Shown: piece after piece, positions 1-6,826 of the stretch
How the letters are laid out: each line of letters starts with the position of its first letter
How positions within the stretch are numbered: position 1 is the stretch's first letter
Assembly (NCBI GenBank): GCA_030669135.1
Contig: DAOVEE010000002.1
Location: forward strand, 1 to 28,600
Source: Candidatus Bathyarchaeota archaeon
GTDB taxonomy: Archaea; Thermoproteota; Bathyarchaeia; TCS64
DNA: 28,600 nt
Direction of reading: 5' to 3'
The notes under the pieces: generated by a model
Told to the model about the DNA's origin: nothing
Seen by the model: only the letters and a program-made list of their open reading frames with translations
Database searches by the model: none
Translations under genes and position numbers: made by a program

Positions 1-108
1 GCAAGAGACCTATATGTACATTTCCGCTCCCCGTATGATGCTATCAACTCATGTAGTGTTGCCAGAGGCTGTAAAGGAGTGGATCACGCGCTTCTCCCTT
101 TTGAGTGA
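1..108 (+). CDS. 3' end of an unrecognised gene (partial)
   Basis: An open frame enters from the left edge and ends in TGA at 106-108, giving 35 residues (ARDLYVHFRSPYDAINSC..., ending HALLPFE). The composition is protein-like, with balanced charged and hydrophobic residues. I do not recognise the family. The reading is short, so it may be chance. It overlaps by four bases the sugar-nucleotidyltransferase fragment that starts at 105, so a recombination joint between two unrelated gene pieces probably lies near 100-110. Confidence 0.25.
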   Translation, partial: ARDLYVHFRSPYDAINSCSVARGCKGVDHALLPFE

Positions 109-359
109 GGTCATCCATCAGAGGCCCCGCCGTCGTCGGCCGCAACTGCGTCATCGGCCCCTACACGAGCATCGGAGACGGCTCAACGATAGAGAACTCG
201 GAGATCCAGAACAGCATAATCATGGAAGACGCATCAATAGAATGCGACGAACTGATAACGGACAGCATAATAGGACGAAACGCAGTGATCACCAAAAACA
301 ACGAACTCCCCAAAGGCAAGAGACTCATAATCGGCGACCAATCAAAGATAACAATATGA
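105..359 (+). pseudogene. C-terminal fragment of sugar-nucleotidyltransferase (RmlA/glucose-1-phosphate thymidylyltransferase-like)
   Basis: About 84 residues of hexapeptide-repeat beta-helix (GPAVVGRNCVIGPYTSIGDG, then SIIMEDASIE and SIIGRNAVI), the usual C-terminal domain of archaeal long-form glucose-1-phosphate thymidylyltransferases, which make dTDP-sugars for surface glycans. The catalytic N-terminal Rossmann domain is missing. The frame is closed by TGA at 102-104, and the GTG at 105 is internal to the family's repeat domain rather than a real start. The 3' end overlaps the next frame by ATGA at 356-359, as in a coupled operon, so this end looks original. N-terminal pieces of the same family lie on the minus strand at 6455-6649 and 10344-10450. 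Family assignment rests on the repeat pattern; loss of function is inferred from the missing domain. Confidence 0.75.
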
Positions 360-553
360 CAAGGATACCGCCCAAGCTATACGACAAGATAAAGAAATCC
401 ATGCCCCTACCATACGTAGACCTACTCGTCACCCAAAAGGGCAACCAGAAACCCCTAGAGGTTCAGCAACATTCAAAACAAAAGATTTACCTGATCATCG
501 CAGCCTCGGTTATGGTGCTACTGATTGTTGGAATCCTTCTTAGACGAAAATAA
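356..553 (+). pseudogene. chimeric ORF: NUDIX hydrolase N-terminus joined to a membrane anchor
   Basis: This 65-residue frame opens with an ATG that overlaps the stop of the upstream fragment (ATGA). The first ~33 residues (MTRIPPKLYDKIKKSMPLPY, then VDLLVTQKGN) match the N-terminus of archaeal NUDIX hydrolases of the GDP-mannose mannosyl hydrolase type. After GN the match stops, and the frame continues into a short linker and a hydrophobic segment at about residues 44-62 (IYLIIAASVMVLLIVGILL) ending RRK, like the C-terminal anchor of an archaeal surface protein. The NUDIX catalytic box is absent. The best reading is two gene ends fused by deletion. If translated, it would be a small tail-anchored protein. 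The C-terminal part of the NUDIX family recurs at 4919-5281, 6246-6394 and 9276-9365. Confidence 0.6.
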
Positions 554-692
554 CTCATATAACGCATCTACGACACTTTTTATGCCTTTTCGCAGGTAAG
601 TTTCGAGTGTCCGAATCGCCAACCAATCTCAAATAGTAATAACAATGTTTTAATAGTATTTTATATTAGAAAGTACTAGTGATGCCGCGCCG
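554..692 (+). promoter_or_regulatory. intergenic region with TATA box for vapB-vapC
   Basis: AT-rich spacer. TTTATATT at about 660-667 lies 26-33 bases upstream of the TTG start at 693, the archaeal TATA-to-start distance, so the transcript is probably leaderless or nearly so. A second TATA-like TTTTTATG lies near 577-584. No gene is seen here on either strand. Confidence 0.5.
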
Positions 693-950
693 TTGTCCTA
701 TGAAACCAAGGTGACGAGGCAGGGTCAGACGACCATACCGAAGCCCATCCGGGACAGATACGGAATCCAAGAGGGCGACGAGGTCATCTACATCGACATG
801 GGAGACCACATAGCGGTCATACCCGTGCCCAAACACCCGCTGAAGATCCTGGAAGCCCTTAACGTGGATACGAAGGAATCCGTGCACGAGATGAGAGAGG
901 AGGCGAGAGAGACGGCCAAGAGGCTGGTGGAAGAGAAGCACGGAAGGTGA
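693..950 (+). CDS. vapB: AbrB/SpoVT-type antitoxin (VapB)
   Basis: An 85-residue protein starting at TTG. Residues ~3-45 form a swapped-hairpin AbrB domain (TKVTRQGQTTIPKPIRDRYG, then GDEVIYID), a DNA-binding fold that dimerises and represses its own promoter. The C-terminal ~35 residues are charged and helical and would wrap the toxin. The stop TGA (948-950) overlaps the GTG start of the downstream PIN-domain gene (GTGA), the typical coupled VapBC arrangement. The start is supported by the TATA box at about 660-667 with no room for a long leader. Neutralisation of the adjacent toxin is family knowledge, not shown by the sequence. Confidence 0.85.
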   Translation: MSYETKVTRQGQTTIPKPIRDRYGIQEGDEVIYIDMGDHIAVIPVPKHPLKILEALNVDTKESVHEMREEARETAKRLVEEKHGR

Positions 951-1372
951 TACCCATCCTCATCGAATCAGATCTCCTCCTGGCATACATCAAGAAAAGC
1001 GACTGGCTGAAACCCACAGCCATGAAGATCCTGAACAGGGTCGCCTCAGGCGACATCCCCGACACCTACGCCTCCACAGCCACGCTCCAGGAGATCATCT
1101 TCTGGTTCTTCAACAGAAACATGCATAGAGAACTAGTCCAGGCCACGAACGCCATAACCCACATGAGAAACATGAGATGGATCGACCTATCCCCAGAGAT
1201 ATGCCTCACCGCATCCATGCTCATCAAAGAATACGAGATAAACCCCTTCGATGCATACCACGCCGCCACAGCCGTATCCGAAGACAAAACAATACTGAGC
1301 ACAGAGCACGTATACGACAGAATCAAGGGAATCAGAAGAATAGACCCCGAAATCTACGCAAAACAACTGTGA
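947..1372 (+). CDS. vapC: PIN-domain ribonuclease toxin (VapC)
   Basis: A 141-residue PIN-domain protein starting at GTG 947, inside the stop of the antitoxin. The acidic residues of the Mg-dependent PIN active site are visible: D9 in IESDLLLAYI, E49 in LQEIIFWF, the D of NPFDAYHAATAV, and a fourth acid in ILSTEHVYDRI. VapC toxins cleave tRNA, rRNA or mRNA; the target here cannot be read from sequence. Length and architecture are normal, so the module looks intact. It lies between remnants of sugar-nucleotide genes, consistent with a mobile or addictive module in a decaying region. Confidence 0.87.
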   Translation: MIPILIESDLLLAYIKKSDWLKPTAMKILNRVASGDIPDTYASTATLQEIIFWFFNRNMHRELVQATNAITHMRNMRWIDLSPEICLTASMLIKEYEINPFDAYHAATAVSEDKTILSTEHVYDRIKGIRRIDPEIYAKQL

Positions 1373-1468
1373 CTCCACCACCTCTATCCACAATGTTTCT
1401 TAAAACCAAGCCACGGAAACAGGCACAAAAACACATTTCATCCACAAGTACCTACAGCAGACACAGAG

Positions 1469-2056
1469 ATGAGAACCTACCTCTCCACCAAACGAGAACG
1501 CGAGGCACTCTACGACTGGATCGGCGGCAGAGTACACAGAGACCAGGACACATCGCCCCCACCCTCCTCAACAGAACGACCAAAAACAAGCAACAGCTCA
1601 CCCACGACATAAGCCTCCTCCTCCTAGCCCCAAGAAAACTAGCCACACGCCGCCTACACAACCCCCGAAACCCATACAATAACAGAGGGCGTCGGGAACA
1701 CACTCGCCTCAAAGGTCCTCGGCTTCCCGGAGACACGTGACGTCCTAGGCACAACCTGGATGCTTAAAGCTCAACAAGCCGAAGCCTTAATCAGAACCAA
1801 GATATCAAACCAGTACGGCTTCTACCTGGATTGGCCGATTCAATCATGGATCAACTCAACCAACCCCGGGTACATCGAAGTCGAGGGCCTGGAATGGGAA
1901 ACACCGGACAGATACCCGCAAGAGATCACACAAGCTGGATACGATGCATGGAAAGAGAACCACCAAAACATGCAGGAGTGGAAGAAAAGGAACCTGATGT
2001 TAAGAGACATGATAGAAGCCATAGCAACCCATATCCAATTCAATAAATCAACCTGA
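1469..2056 (+). pseudogene. uncharacterised gene broken by two compensating C-run indels
   Basis: The frame from ATG 1469 (MRTYLSTKREREALYDWIGG...) closes at 1610-1612. A protein-like continuation in a shifted frame (LLNRTTKNKQQL, then ISLLLLAPRKLATRRLHN) runs to about 1665. From there the first frame resumes (THTITEGVGNTLASKVLGF...) and stays open to TGA 2054-2056. Adding one C to the C5 run near 1555-1559 and removing one from the C5 run at 1662-1666 joins the parts into one ~196-residue reading. Only the last 98 residues (ATG 1760) are free of a frame change; they are rich in W, Y and charged residues, with no recognised motif. Either a true pseudogene or homopolymer consensus error. Family not recognised; it ends five bases before the dehydrogenase remnant. 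Confidence 0.45.
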
Positions 2057-2061
2057 TCTAA

Positions 2062-2952
2062 ATGATCTTCTCATACGAGAGGGTCATGGTGGGACGCCTC
2101 CTCCACAACCTCCAAAACTACGCAAGAATAGTAGGGGGCTACACACCAGAATGCACCAAACGCGGAATCAAACTCTTCAAACACATAATGAAGGCGGAAC
2201 TCCTGCCCACGGACAGCCTCACAGCCGAGGTCGCCAAGGTCACAGAGAACACGTACAGGGACGTCAACATAGCCTTCGCCAACGAGGTGGCTATCATCTG
2301 TGAATCTCTCGGTGTCAACGTTCACGAGATACGCCGGTTCGTCAACAGCCTCCCAAACGACCCATCCAACCCAGCCGCCAACCCCTACCGCAACATGCAT
2401 ATACCCGGAGCAGGCGTCGGAGGCCACTGCCTCCCCAAGGACCCCTGGCTCCTCAAGTACGGCCTCGACGCCTACGGGACGACGAAGTTCACCCCCAATA
2501 TCATAGTAGAGAGCAGACGCCTCAATGACAGCATGCCCCTCCACATGAAGGAACTCATAAAAGAAGCACTCAAAGAGAAAGGGAAATCCCTGAAGGAATC
2601 CCGATTAGCTATCCTAGGATTCGCCTTCCTAGAGAACTCCGACGACCCCCGAAACACACCAGCTCTCCCCCTCTACAACCTGCTGAAGAAGTCATGCAGA
2701 GACGTAGTGATCCACGACCCCTACATCAGCGAGCACGAAGGTGTTGAAATCGCAGTAGACCTCGATGAAGCCCTAAGGGGAAAGGACTGCCTCGTCCTCG
2801 TCACCCGCCACAACCAGTACCTAGACCTGCCACTCGGCAAACTGAAAAGACTCCTACGCACCCCCGTCATCGTCGACGGAAGAAACGTGTTCAACAGGGA
2901 CGAATGTAAGAACGCAGGTTTCGCTTTCAGAGGAGTAGGAATCCCCAAATAG
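2062..2952 (+). pseudogene. UDP-sugar (UDP-ManNAc/UDP-Glc) dehydrogenase lacking the NAD-binding domain
   Basis: A 296-residue product of the UDP-glucose/GDP-mannose dehydrogenase family. Such enzymes oxidise C6 of a UDP-sugar to the uronate in two NAD-dependent steps. Central dimer domain: ERVMVGRLLHNLQNYARIVG, then TAEVAKVTENTYRDVNIAFA. The catalytic cysteine (C123) is in GVGGHCLPKDPW. The C-terminal UDP-binding domain is complete (RLAILGFAFLENSDDPRNTP to the end). Intact members have about 420-440 residues; the ~140-residue N-terminal Rossmann domain with its GxGxxG is missing, and a TAA at 2059-2061 closes the frame before the ATG. The usual CPER before VMVGR reads SYER, marking the joint near 2075. 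Without NAD binding it should be inactive alone. The rest is undamaged, so truncation looks recent. Confidence 0.85.
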
Positions 2953-3125
2953 GCTAAAAACCACAATAACCCATAGAACCACGATTAATATATCCAGACA
3001 AAAGAAATAACCATACAAACAAAAAAACAAACAAGAACCCCCAAAAGTCAGTGACCCCTTCTACACGACTAAGCTTATTACCCTATAAACACTCCCAGCT
3101 AACCATAAACCAGGGAGAAAACGAG
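2953..3125 (+). promoter_or_regulatory. A-rich spacer with promoter and RBS of the aminotransferase
   Basis: This spacer is very A-rich, with long CAAA tracts near 3015-3045. TATA-like elements are TTAATATAT near 2984-2992 and CTTATTACC near 3072-3080, the latter about 20-30 bases before the probable leader. GGGAG at 3113-3117 is a good Shine-Dalgarno for the ATG at 3126 and favours that start over the in-frame GTG at 3051. Confidence 0.45.
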
Positions 3126-4277
3126 ATGGATAAACTTGCACTCCACGGCGGAGAGCCCGCTTCACCCCACAAGATACCTATAGCCAAACCCCTGTTCGAC
3201 GAGAAGACCATAAAGGATGTCGCCGATGTCCTACGATCAGGATACATCAGGCAGGGCCCCAAGACAAGGGAGCTGGAGGAGCGATTCAAGGAAAAGACCG
3301 GAGCAGGATACTGCTACGCCGTCAGTTCGGGGACCGCCGCCCTCCACATCGCGTACCTCTCCACCCTCAAGCCTGGAGACGAGGTCATAGCCCCCTCCTT
3401 CACCTTCTTCGCCACGGTGAGCACCGTCATCTACGCCAAAGGCAGACCCGTCTTCGCCGACATAGACCCCGACACATTCACCATAGACCCCGAGGACGTC
3501 AAGGAGAAGATCACCCCCAGGACGAGGGCAATCGCCCCGGTCCACCTCTTCGGCAACGCCGCCGACATGAAAACCCTCAACGACCTCGCAGAGGACCACG
3601 GCCTCCTCATAATCAACGACTCCGCCCAGGCCCACGGGACAGAAGTCGACGGCAGGGACATAGGCTCATACGACACCATCAACTGCTACAGCTTCTACCC
3701 CACCAAGAGCATGACCACCGGCGAGGGCGGCATAGTCACCACAAACGACCCCGAGCTCCACAGGCTCGGATGCCTCATCAGGAGCCACGGCGACGACGCC
3801 AGATACCACCACGTCATGCTCGGCCTCAACTACAGGATGACCGACATCGCCGCCGCCATAGGCCTCAACCAGCTCAAAGACCTAGACGAACACCTCAGGG
3901 AGAGACGGAGAAACGGAAAAACCCTCCGGGAGGCGCTGTCCAAGATCGACGGTCTCCACCCCCAAAAGATCACCGAGGGAGTGAACCCCTCATACAGCTA
4001 CTTCTCCCTCGTGATGGACCCCGACAGGTACAGGTGCACCAGGGACGAGTTCATGGAGGCCCTGGAGGCCGAGAACATCAGCTGCGCCGTCCACTACCCC
4101 ATACTCCTCACCAAGCAGCCCGCCATCACCAGCCTCATGAAGCCCCAGGAGACACCAGTATCAGAAGCCATCTCAGAGCGGATATTCTCCCTACCCATGC
4201 ACCCGGAACTCACAGAGGAAGACCTGAAAAACATAGTAAAAGGCGTGGAAAAGGTGGCCTCACACCACCACGTCTAG
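3126..4277 (+). CDS. DegT/DnrJ/EryC1/StrS-family sugar aminotransferase
   Basis: A 383-residue PLP-dependent enzyme that transfers an amino group to a keto sugar nucleotide (typically UDP-3- or 4-keto sugars) for amino-sugar glycans. The full fold is present: substrate/PLP segment SSGTAALHIAY (67-77), SFTFFATVSTV, D165 in NDSAQAHG that contacts the pyridine N, and the Schiff-base lysine K194 in SFYPTKSMTTGEGG. The C-terminal small domain includes CAVHYPILLTKQ. Length is normal for the family. The ATG at 3126 is preferred because GGGAG precedes it. It ends convergently with the acyltransferase gene, sharing CTAG. With a UDP-sugar dehydrogenase and an N-acyltransferase nearby, a WlbE/WbpE-like role in diacetamido-uronate synthesis is plausible but inferred. 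Confidence 0.9.
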   Translation: MDKLALHGGEPASPHKIPIAKPLFDEKTIKDVADVLRSGYIRQGPKTRELEERFKEKTGAGYCYAVSSGTAALHIAYLSTLKPGDEVIAPSFTFFATVSTVIYAKGRPVFADIDPDTFTIDPEDVKEKITPRTRAIAPVHLFGNAADMKTLNDLAEDHGLLIINDSAQAHGTEVDGRDIGSYDTINCYSFYPTKSMTTGEGGIVTTNDPELHRLGCLIRSHGDDARYHHVMLGLNYRMTDIAAAIGLNQLKDLDEHLRERRRNGKTLREALSKIDGLHPQKITEGVNPSYSYFSLVMDPDRYRCTRDEFMEALEAENISCAVHYPILLTKQPAITSLMKPQETPVSEAISERIFSLPMHPELTEEDLKNIVKGVEKVASHHHV

Positions 4278-4756
4278 GACTCTTCCCACTTCCCCTTCTT
4301 CTCAAGGTACTCGTCTAGGCTGTACCTCACCCGAGCAGGGTTACCGAACACCACCGTCTCCGGAGGCACATCCCTCGTCACTACGGCCCCCATCCCCACT
4401 ATTGCCTTAGCGCCCACACGAACACCCGCCTTCAGCATCGCACCCGCGCAGACCACCGCCCCGTCCTCCACGGTCACACCCACCATCCTCGGCGACATAG
4501 GGTAAGGGTCGTTCGTGAACACCACACCAGGCCCCACGAAGACGTCATCCCCAATCACAGTCAAAGGAGGAATATACGAAGACCCCTCAATCTTACACCT
4601 GCTGCCGATCTTCACACCATAATCAACGTGCACCAGGGAGCCGATCTTCGTGCCATCCCCTATCTCAGTATCGTCGCCGATGTACGTAAAATGCCAGATC
4701 CTCACATCCTTCCCGATCCTTACGTTCCGACCCATATGCCTCAAAACCTCCGACAT
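4274..4756 (-). CDS. left-handed beta-helix acyltransferase (WbbJ/WlbB-type sugar N-acetyltransferase)
   Basis: A 160-residue hexapeptide-repeat acyltransferase. The repeats run from RNVRIGKDVRIWHFTYIG through DDTEIGDGTKIGSLVHVDYG and KIGSRCKIEG to GMGAVVTRDV, and FTNDPYPMSPR is the loop typical of UDP-3-amino-2,3-dideoxyglucuronate N-acetyltransferases (WlbB/WbpD). It probably acetylates an amino sugar nucleotide with acetyl-CoA, a step that follows the DegT aminotransferase encoded opposite. ATG 4756 is chosen because GGTGGGA lies just upstream on the minus strand; an in-frame upstream start at 4807 would add 17 residues that do not fit the family. Its stop overlaps the aminotransferase stop within CTAG 4274-4277. 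Looks intact. Confidence 0.88.
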   Translation of the reverse strand: MSEVLRHMGRNVRIGKDVRIWHFTYIGDDTEIGDGTKIGSLVHVDYGVKIGSRCKIEGSSYIPPLTVIGDDVFVGPGVVFTNDPYPMSPRMVGVTVEDGAVVCAGAMLKAGVRVGAKAIVGMGAVVTRDVPPETVVFGNPARVRYSLDEYLEKKGKWEES

Positions 4757-4918
4757 ATTCCCACCATAATTATACCTCAAACATCTAAAACTAAAAGACC
4801 TTCTCAAGGCTCATCCAACCAAAACGATGATGATGAAAAATACCCCCTCCCCCCTCAAATCATACACATACAAACACACACGCATAACAACGTCAACATA
4901 GGCCTGGGCACCATCTGA
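4757..4918. other. spacer between acyltransferase and NUDIX remnant
   Basis: On the minus strand a TATA-like GGTATAATTATGG and the RBS of the acyltransferase lie at about 4757-4778. The rest is C/A-rich with short CA repeats (about 4858-4890). No coding frame is supported. Confidence 0.3.
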
Positions 4919-5281
4919 AACCGCTCAAAGATCAGCCCAAACACGTTCATCGACCCATACACCAACAATGATCCCGGAAAAGATCTCTGGTTCACACCTG
5001 AAGGGAGAATCTATAGGAACGAGTCGCTCGAGGAAGCAGTGAAACGCGTGTTATCCATGGAAACAGAGTTACAACCCATAAACATCACCCAGATATCAAC
5101 CATGTCCCACATATGGCCCGAAGCACACACCGTAACCACCTACTACAAAGTCGAAGTAAACACAGACGAAGTGAAACTAGACAAACAGCACCGCGAATAC
5201 AGATGGATCAACACCATGGAGGACGATCTACACCCCTACCTAGTCGAAATGATCGAGAACACAGGCCTATTCAGAGAATAA
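4919..5281 (+). pseudogene. NUDIX hydrolase remnant with degenerate Nudix box
   Basis: Open from just after TGA 4916-4918 to TAA 5279-5281, about 120 residues. The match to archaeal GDP-mannose-type NUDIX hydrolases starts near NNDPGKDLWFTPEGRIYRNE and runs to the family C-terminus ending TGLFRE. The N-terminal ~40 residues are missing; a copy of that part lies at 356-455. The Nudix signature GX5EX7REUXEEXGU reads G-x5-E-x7-RVLSMETEL: the E of RE, the first E of EE and the G are replaced, so metal binding is probably lost. Downstream sequence (MSHIWPEAHTVTTYYKVEV) is well preserved. A GTG at 5039 would allow only a C-terminal piece. Two shorter copies of the same C-terminus are at 6246-6394 and 9276-9365. 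Confidence 0.75.
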
Positions 5282-5482
5282 TCAATCATAAAGCTCAATC
5301 GACCACCATTTTGTCAATCTAGCGTGAAAGCCCGAGCGGGATGTGCCTCCTCCCGCCACAGCTGATTCCATGAATACAAAGAATAATGGCTGTTCTTTGC
5401 CCTGGTTCCTAAGGGCGTTTCCAGATCTAATATGGTAAGGTTTAATACCACCAGAATAATAACACTATAGCGGTAATACGAG
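5282..5482 (+). promoter_or_regulatory. intergenic region with two small hairpins and vapB promoter
   Basis: Perfect inverted repeats: CAAAGAA (5377-5383) with TTCTTTG (5393-5399), and directly adjoining it GCCCT (5399-5403) with AGGGC (5412-5416). TTTAATACC at 5451-5459 lies 24-32 bases before the TTG start at 5483 and is the likely TATA box of a leaderless vapBC transcript. No coding sequence is recognised in 5282-5450. Confidence 0.4.
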
Positions 5483-5713
5483 TTGAGTCACACCGAGACG
5501 GTCACCGGCAAGATACCAGCCGAGCACAAGATGATACTCCAGGAACACCAGGTAAACATCAGCAAACTAATCCGAGAAGCCGTAGAAAAGGAAGTACAAA
5601 GACTCAAGGAACAGGAACAACGAAAAGCCCTCAACGCGGCAAGCAGACTGCTCCAAAAAATACCCGACCAAACAATAATAGACTCCATACGAGAAACCCG
5701 GGACAGACGATGA
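5483..5713 (+). CDS. vapB: ribbon-helix-helix-like antitoxin (VapB)
   Basis: A 76-residue protein from TTG 5483. The N-terminus (TETVTGKIPAEHKMILQEHQ, then VNISKLIREAVEKEVQRLKE) has the strand-helix-helix pattern of archaeal CopG/RHH VapB antitoxins, followed by a long charged helix that would bind the toxin. The stop overlaps the ATG of the PIN gene (ATGA at 5710-5713). The start agrees with the TATA box at 5451-5459. This is a different antitoxin family from the AbrB-type ones at 693, 9639 and 10649. Confidence 0.8.
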   Translation: MSHTETVTGKIPAEHKMILQEHQVNISKLIREAVEKEVQRLKEQEQRKALNAASRLLQKIPDQTIIDSIRETRDRR

Positions 5714-6135
5714 CCACCCATATAATAGACGCCAGCAGCCTACTCCTATTAATAAAAGTGTATGGAGACCAGGCAGCAGAGACACTGAAAACAAGCAGCA
5801 CCATACCCCTCATCTACTACGAGGTAGGAAACGCCCTGAGAACCAGCGCCCACATCCTCCACCACATCACACCGGAGGAAGCCGAGGAAACCCTTGGAAA
5901 CATTCACACAGGCCTAGAACTCATGAAACTCATCCGACAAGAAAACACCCAGGACTCGAAACACATACTCAGAAACAGCCTCACCCATAACCTGACTTAC
6001 TACGACTCGGCCTACCTCACAGCCGCAGACAAACACAGGGCCACCCTCATTACCGAGGATAAACGACTAGCAGAAGCAGCGAAAAAAGCAAACATACCCA
6101 CCGTCGACACAGATACGCTAATAACGACGACATAA
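5710..6135 (+). CDS. vapC: PIN-domain ribonuclease toxin (VapC)
   Basis: 141 residues. PIN active-site acids: D7 in THIIDASSLLLLI, E in IYYEVGNALR, D in TYYDSAYLTAAD, and the final acid in ATLITEDKRLAEAAKK. This is the COG4113/VapC-like pattern of archaeal PIN toxins. ATGA overlap with the antitoxin implies translational coupling. Length is normal and there are no disruptions, so the pair is presumably functional. RNA target unknown. Downstream there is a hairpin at 6162-6188 preceded by a T run, which may also end transcription. Confidence 0.87.
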   Translation: MTTHIIDASSLLLLIKVYGDQAAETLKTSSTIPLIYYEVGNALRTSAHILHHITPEEAEETLGNIHTGLELMKLIRQENTQDSKHILRNSLTHNLTYYDSAYLTAADKHRATLITEDKRLAEAAKKANIPTVDTDTLITTT

Positions 6136-6161
6136 CCCAGACACGCAAAGAAATTTTTCTC

Positions 6162-6188
6162 GCTTATCACAGGCCACCCGTGATAAGC
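6162..6188. repeat. 9-bp perfect hairpin (GCTTATCAC-N9-GTGATAAGC)
   Basis: GCTTATCAC at 6162-6170 pairs perfectly with GTGATAAGC at 6180-6188 across a 9-base loop. AAATTTTTCT precedes it. A related hairpin with the same CTTATC stem start and a 9-base loop is at 9102-9126. Both lie just upstream of NUDIX gene fragments. Possible transcription end of the vapBC unit, or the end of a small mobile or duplicated element. Confidence 0.6.
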
Positions 6189-6205
6189 AAACCCGCGGCA
6201 AAGGC

Positions 6206-6244
6206 GAGACCACGGTCTAATAGCTCCTCGACAGCGACATGCTC
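6206..6244 (+). pseudogene. short fragment of a DUF2283 gene
   Basis: CTCCTCGACAGCGAC followed by RTGCTCA is nearly identical to the intact DUF2283 gene at 8629-8651, and in the same frame reads GE(TTV**)LLDSDML against GEIADEKLLDSDVL. Two stops interrupt it. It is fused at its 3' end directly to a NUDIX fragment, so this is a recombination joint. About 35 bases only; homology is inferred from the nucleotide match. Confidence 0.5.
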
Positions 6245-6245
6245 A

Positions 6246-6394
6246 ACCGTCGCCACCTCCTATCAACTCGAAGTAGACTCAGACAAAGTGAAACTAGACG
6301 AACAGCACCGCAGCCACAGATGGATCAAACCATGGAGGACGATCTACACCCCTACCTAGCTGAAATGATTGAAAACACGGGTCTCTTCAGATAA
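6246..6394 (+). pseudogene. NUDIX hydrolase C-terminal fragment, frameshifted
   Basis: Matches the C-terminal ~49 residues of the NUDIX remnant at 4919-5281: TVATSYQLEVDSDKVKLDEQ, then HRSHRWI, then after loss of one C (ATCAA-ACC versus ATCAACACC near 6330) TMEDDLHPYLAEMIENTG and LFR with TAA. Nucleotide similarity is high but with several differences, so it comes from a diverged paralogue or an old duplication. No start and no Nudix box. Not functional. Confidence 0.7.
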
Positions 6395-6454
6395 GTAATC
6401 AGCTTCCCCACCAGTCTCCTGTCTCTTATTATTCAACCAAGAAATGCATGCATG

Positions 6455-6649
6455 ACCCAAATAATCGACGATTATATCGGCAAGATAGTTCACAGCCAAG
6501 ATAACCGTGTCAACACAATATTTCCTGAGACTCCTCAACGTCTAGTCTATGAGAGGCACGTTACCCAACGGAAAAAGAATCTTAGGCCTAGCCAAGCTAA
6601 GAGGCCTCAGCCTAGTAGCCAGACCCTCGGCAAGAATCAACGCCTTCAA
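6455..6649 (-). pseudogene. N-terminal fragment of sugar-nucleotidyltransferase (RmlA-like), with stop codon
   Basis: Read on the minus strand from TTG 6647-6649: LKALILAEGLATRLRPLSLA, then RPKILFPLGNVPLID, a TAG where Y is expected, then TLRSLRKYCVDTVILAVNYL and ADIIVDYLG. This is the N-terminal nucleotide-binding part of glucose-1-phosphate thymidylyltransferase/mannose-1-phosphate guanylyltransferase family enzymes. The signature GGxGTRLRPLT has decayed to EGLATRLRPLS, and the homology ends near 6455. Activity is therefore lost. A second, shorter copy is at 10344-10450 (minus), and the C-terminal domain of a family member is at 105-359 (plus). The opposite-strand reading of the same bases is an artefact. 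Confidence 0.8.
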
Positions 6650-6712
6650 AACAACAGAATCTACTAATATGAATTGAAAAATGATTTCTTTTGCTCACCG
6701 CCTATCGAGACA

Positions 6713-6756
6713 AACTAAGAAAAAACAAAATTTAAAATTTTTGTGATTTCTTAGTT
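6713..6756. terminator. long AT-rich hairpin downstream of abiEii
   Basis: AACTAAGAAA (6713-6722) pairs perfectly with TTTCTTAGTT (6747-6756); inside, ACAAAATTT pairs imperfectly with AAATTTTTGT. It lies 71 bases past the abiEii stop on the minus strand, where it could end transcription. No gene is seen in 6650-6826. Confidence 0.4.
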
Positions 6757-6826
6757 GAAGCATGGGCTGGCTCGATTCCTCATTAAAGGAGTATCCAAGT
6801 GAGGCGTCGGATTAATGCACTAATTA

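Noticed and set aside
14..355. Plus-strand ORF starting at 14 that runs into the frame of the small anchor protein
   Set aside because: Up to 355 it is arginine-rich and out of frame with the clear beta-helix coding of 105-359; only the part from ATG 356 has a supported reading.
1177..1740. 187-residue Arg/Pro-rich plus ORF
   Set aside because: First half is a wrong-frame shadow of vapC. Only about 1557-1665 may be real, as part of the frameshifted gene 1469-2056.
5310..5400. Possible small RNA or tRNA in GAAAGCCCGAGCGGGATGTGC
   Set aside because: No cloverleaf or box C/D arrangement can be formed; only two short hairpins remain.
6452..6667. Plus-strand frame TPQRLVYERHV...QR, seemingly conserved with 10323-10470
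   Set aside because: The conservation comes from the opposite strand, which encodes the N-terminus of a sugar-nucleotidyltransferase; the plus frame is a shadow.
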